Shown here in pieces: positions 56,451 through 64,000 of a stretch of DNA of 64,000 nucleotides (position 1 is the first letter of the stretch; each line of letters starts with the position of its first letter). The notes under the pieces are model-generated. The model was given only the letters and a program-made list of their open reading frames with translations, ran no database searches and was not told the origin of the DNA. The DNA is from Closterium sp. Naga37s-1 (Eukaryota > Streptophyta > Zygnematophyceae > Desmidiales > Closteriaceae). The position numbers were made by a program, and so were the translations under genes. The stretch lies in assembly GCA_947471745.1 (NCBI GenBank), contig CANJKZ010000431.1, positions 981,001-1,045,000 on the forward strand, read 5' to 3'.

Positions 56451-64000
<7,550 letters not shown>

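Overview
The window looks like nuclear DNA of a streptophyte, probably a GC-rich, repeat-rich green alga of the charophyte grade, although a bryophyte-grade plant cannot be excluded. The evidence is a plant-type granule-bound starch synthase with phase-0 introns, a plant-type organellar DNA gyrase A, a protein with a twin-arginine thylakoid-lumen leader, short GT-AG introns, and a large load of Ty1/copia-type LTR elements. No bacterial operon, CRISPR array or rRNA is present. Species assignment is inference only.

Layout. Positions 1-44,745 are almost entirely LTR retroelements, nested up to five deep. I label them C1-C8 (copia-type), T0-T3 (short non-autonomous elements) and T4 (a second short family). 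Target-site duplications show the order: C2 probably holds C3. C3 holds C4 in its 5' LTR, and C4 holds C5 and T1. C3 also holds T0 in its 3' untranslated region, and T0 holds C6 and T2. C6 holds C7. C8 holds T4. All coding copia copies are decayed.

Positions 45,052-64,000 are a gene island. It holds GBSS (minus), a Mutator-like foldback element, a SAM-dependent methyltransferase (plus), a small inverted-repeat element, a thylakoid-lumen protein gene (minus) and organellar gyrA (plus, running off the right edge).

The most unusual feature is the exon-intron structure of the last two genes. Their introns are packed with tandem copies of exon fragments that keep one splice site and lack the other. 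They include an array of ten truncated copies (about 155 bp each) before the gyrA exon starting [11 protein letters not shown]. Another set has short palindromes of the type TTTTGAG-N4-CTCAAAA at the junctions. The gyrA coding sequence is also split by a fresh short LTR element (T3), with a 5-bp duplication GAGGC on both sides.

The host genes serve plastid or organelle functions (amylose synthesis, thylakoid lumen, organelle DNA topology) plus one methyltransferase of unknown substrate. There is no sign that they form one pathway.
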